Source of the DNA: JAUWQU01 sp964605095
Lineage (GTDB): Bacteria; Planctomycetota; Phycisphaerae; SM23-33
DNA length: 6,440 bases
Direction: 5' to 3'
Assembly: GCA_964605095.1 (NCBI GenBank)
Contig: CAZSBS010000269.1
Coordinates: 1-6,440, forward strand
Below are positions 6,357 through 6,440 of the stretch, one piece after another. Both the position numbers and the translations under genes were made by a program. The first letter of the stretch is position 1; every line of letters starts with the position of its first letter. Under the pieces are notes generated by a model, which saw nothing but the letters and a program-made list of their open reading frames with translations, was not told the origin of the DNA and searched no databases.

Positions 6357-6440
6357 CGGTAACTCAAGCCCCAACAGATTGCCATGGTCTTAAGAAAGTA
6401 GAAAACAGACCTGCCCACCGGCAGCCTTAAAGTTGTGCAA
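6357..6440 (-). other. Leader region upstream of the first gene; no clear promoter
   Basis: These 84 nt are less GC-rich than the genes. On the minus strand they contain a small hairpin, CTGCC-ggtg-GGCAG (6411-6424), followed by TTTT at 6402-6405. This could be a weak terminator of a gene beyond the right edge, but a 5-bp stem is short. I found no convincing -35/-10 pair or sigma-54 element. The operon may well start outside the window. Confidence 0.35.

Noticed and set aside
6335..6385. Short 16-codon leader peptide starting at ATG 6385
   Set aside because: No ribosome site, no attenuator-like structure and it overlaps the first gene's start; likely chance.
6390..6440. Tail of an upstream minus-strand gene (16 codons then TAA)
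   Set aside because: The frame is open from the edge, but 16 residues with no recognisable pattern cannot be distinguished from chance.
1..6440. CRISPR array, tRNA/rRNA, insertion sequence or integration site
   Set aside because: No repeated units, cloverleaf, transposase-like frame or terminal repeats were seen; the window is almost fully coding for one operon.

Overview
The window is one strand-uniform, tightly packed gene cluster. All six genes read on the minus strand, so transcription runs from about 6356 down past position 1. They form the core of a Tad/Flp-type (type IVc, type II secretion-like) pilus or secretion machine. The DNA is GC-rich, with almost no non-coding sequence. The lineage cannot be fixed from this window. 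The FHA-containing Tad motor, a separate FHA membrane protein, and the general style of the proteins would fit a Planctomycetota-like bacterium, with Myxococcota and relatives as an alternative; this is an impression, not a placement.

Layout in transcription order: (1) an unrecognised protein of about 195 residues with one membrane anchor and a C-terminal extracytoplasmic domain (6356-5769); (2) CpaB/RcpC with an SAF domain (5764-4922); (3) a 625-residue CpaF/TadA secretion ATPase with an N-terminal FHA domain (4882-3005, GTG start); (4) TadB (3008-2133); (5) TadC (2131-1106); (6) an FHA protein with a long Ala/Lys/Pro-rich linker, one membrane segment and a helical C-terminal region, cut by the left edge (1106-1). 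Gene junctions are 4 nt apart, 39 nt apart, then ATGA, TGA-C-ATG and TGATG couplings, which is strong evidence for a single operon. The 84 nt at the right edge hold no clear promoter.

Working model: CpaF is the cytoplasmic hexameric ATPase. TadB and TadC are its inner-membrane platform. CpaB is a periplasmic partner likely to contact the outer-membrane secretin. Flp pilin, prepilin peptidase, secretin (CpaC/RcpA), TadZ/CpaE and the pseudopilins TadE/F are not in this window. What stands out is that phosphopeptide-binding FHA modules occur twice, once on the motor and once on a bitopic membrane protein, and both keep the conserved binding residues. This points to control of the machine by Ser/Thr phosphorylation, or to FHA-mediated assembly. 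A second curiosity is a run of eight T (sense strand) inside the ATPase gene, where a slip in either direction would hit a stop within three codons.
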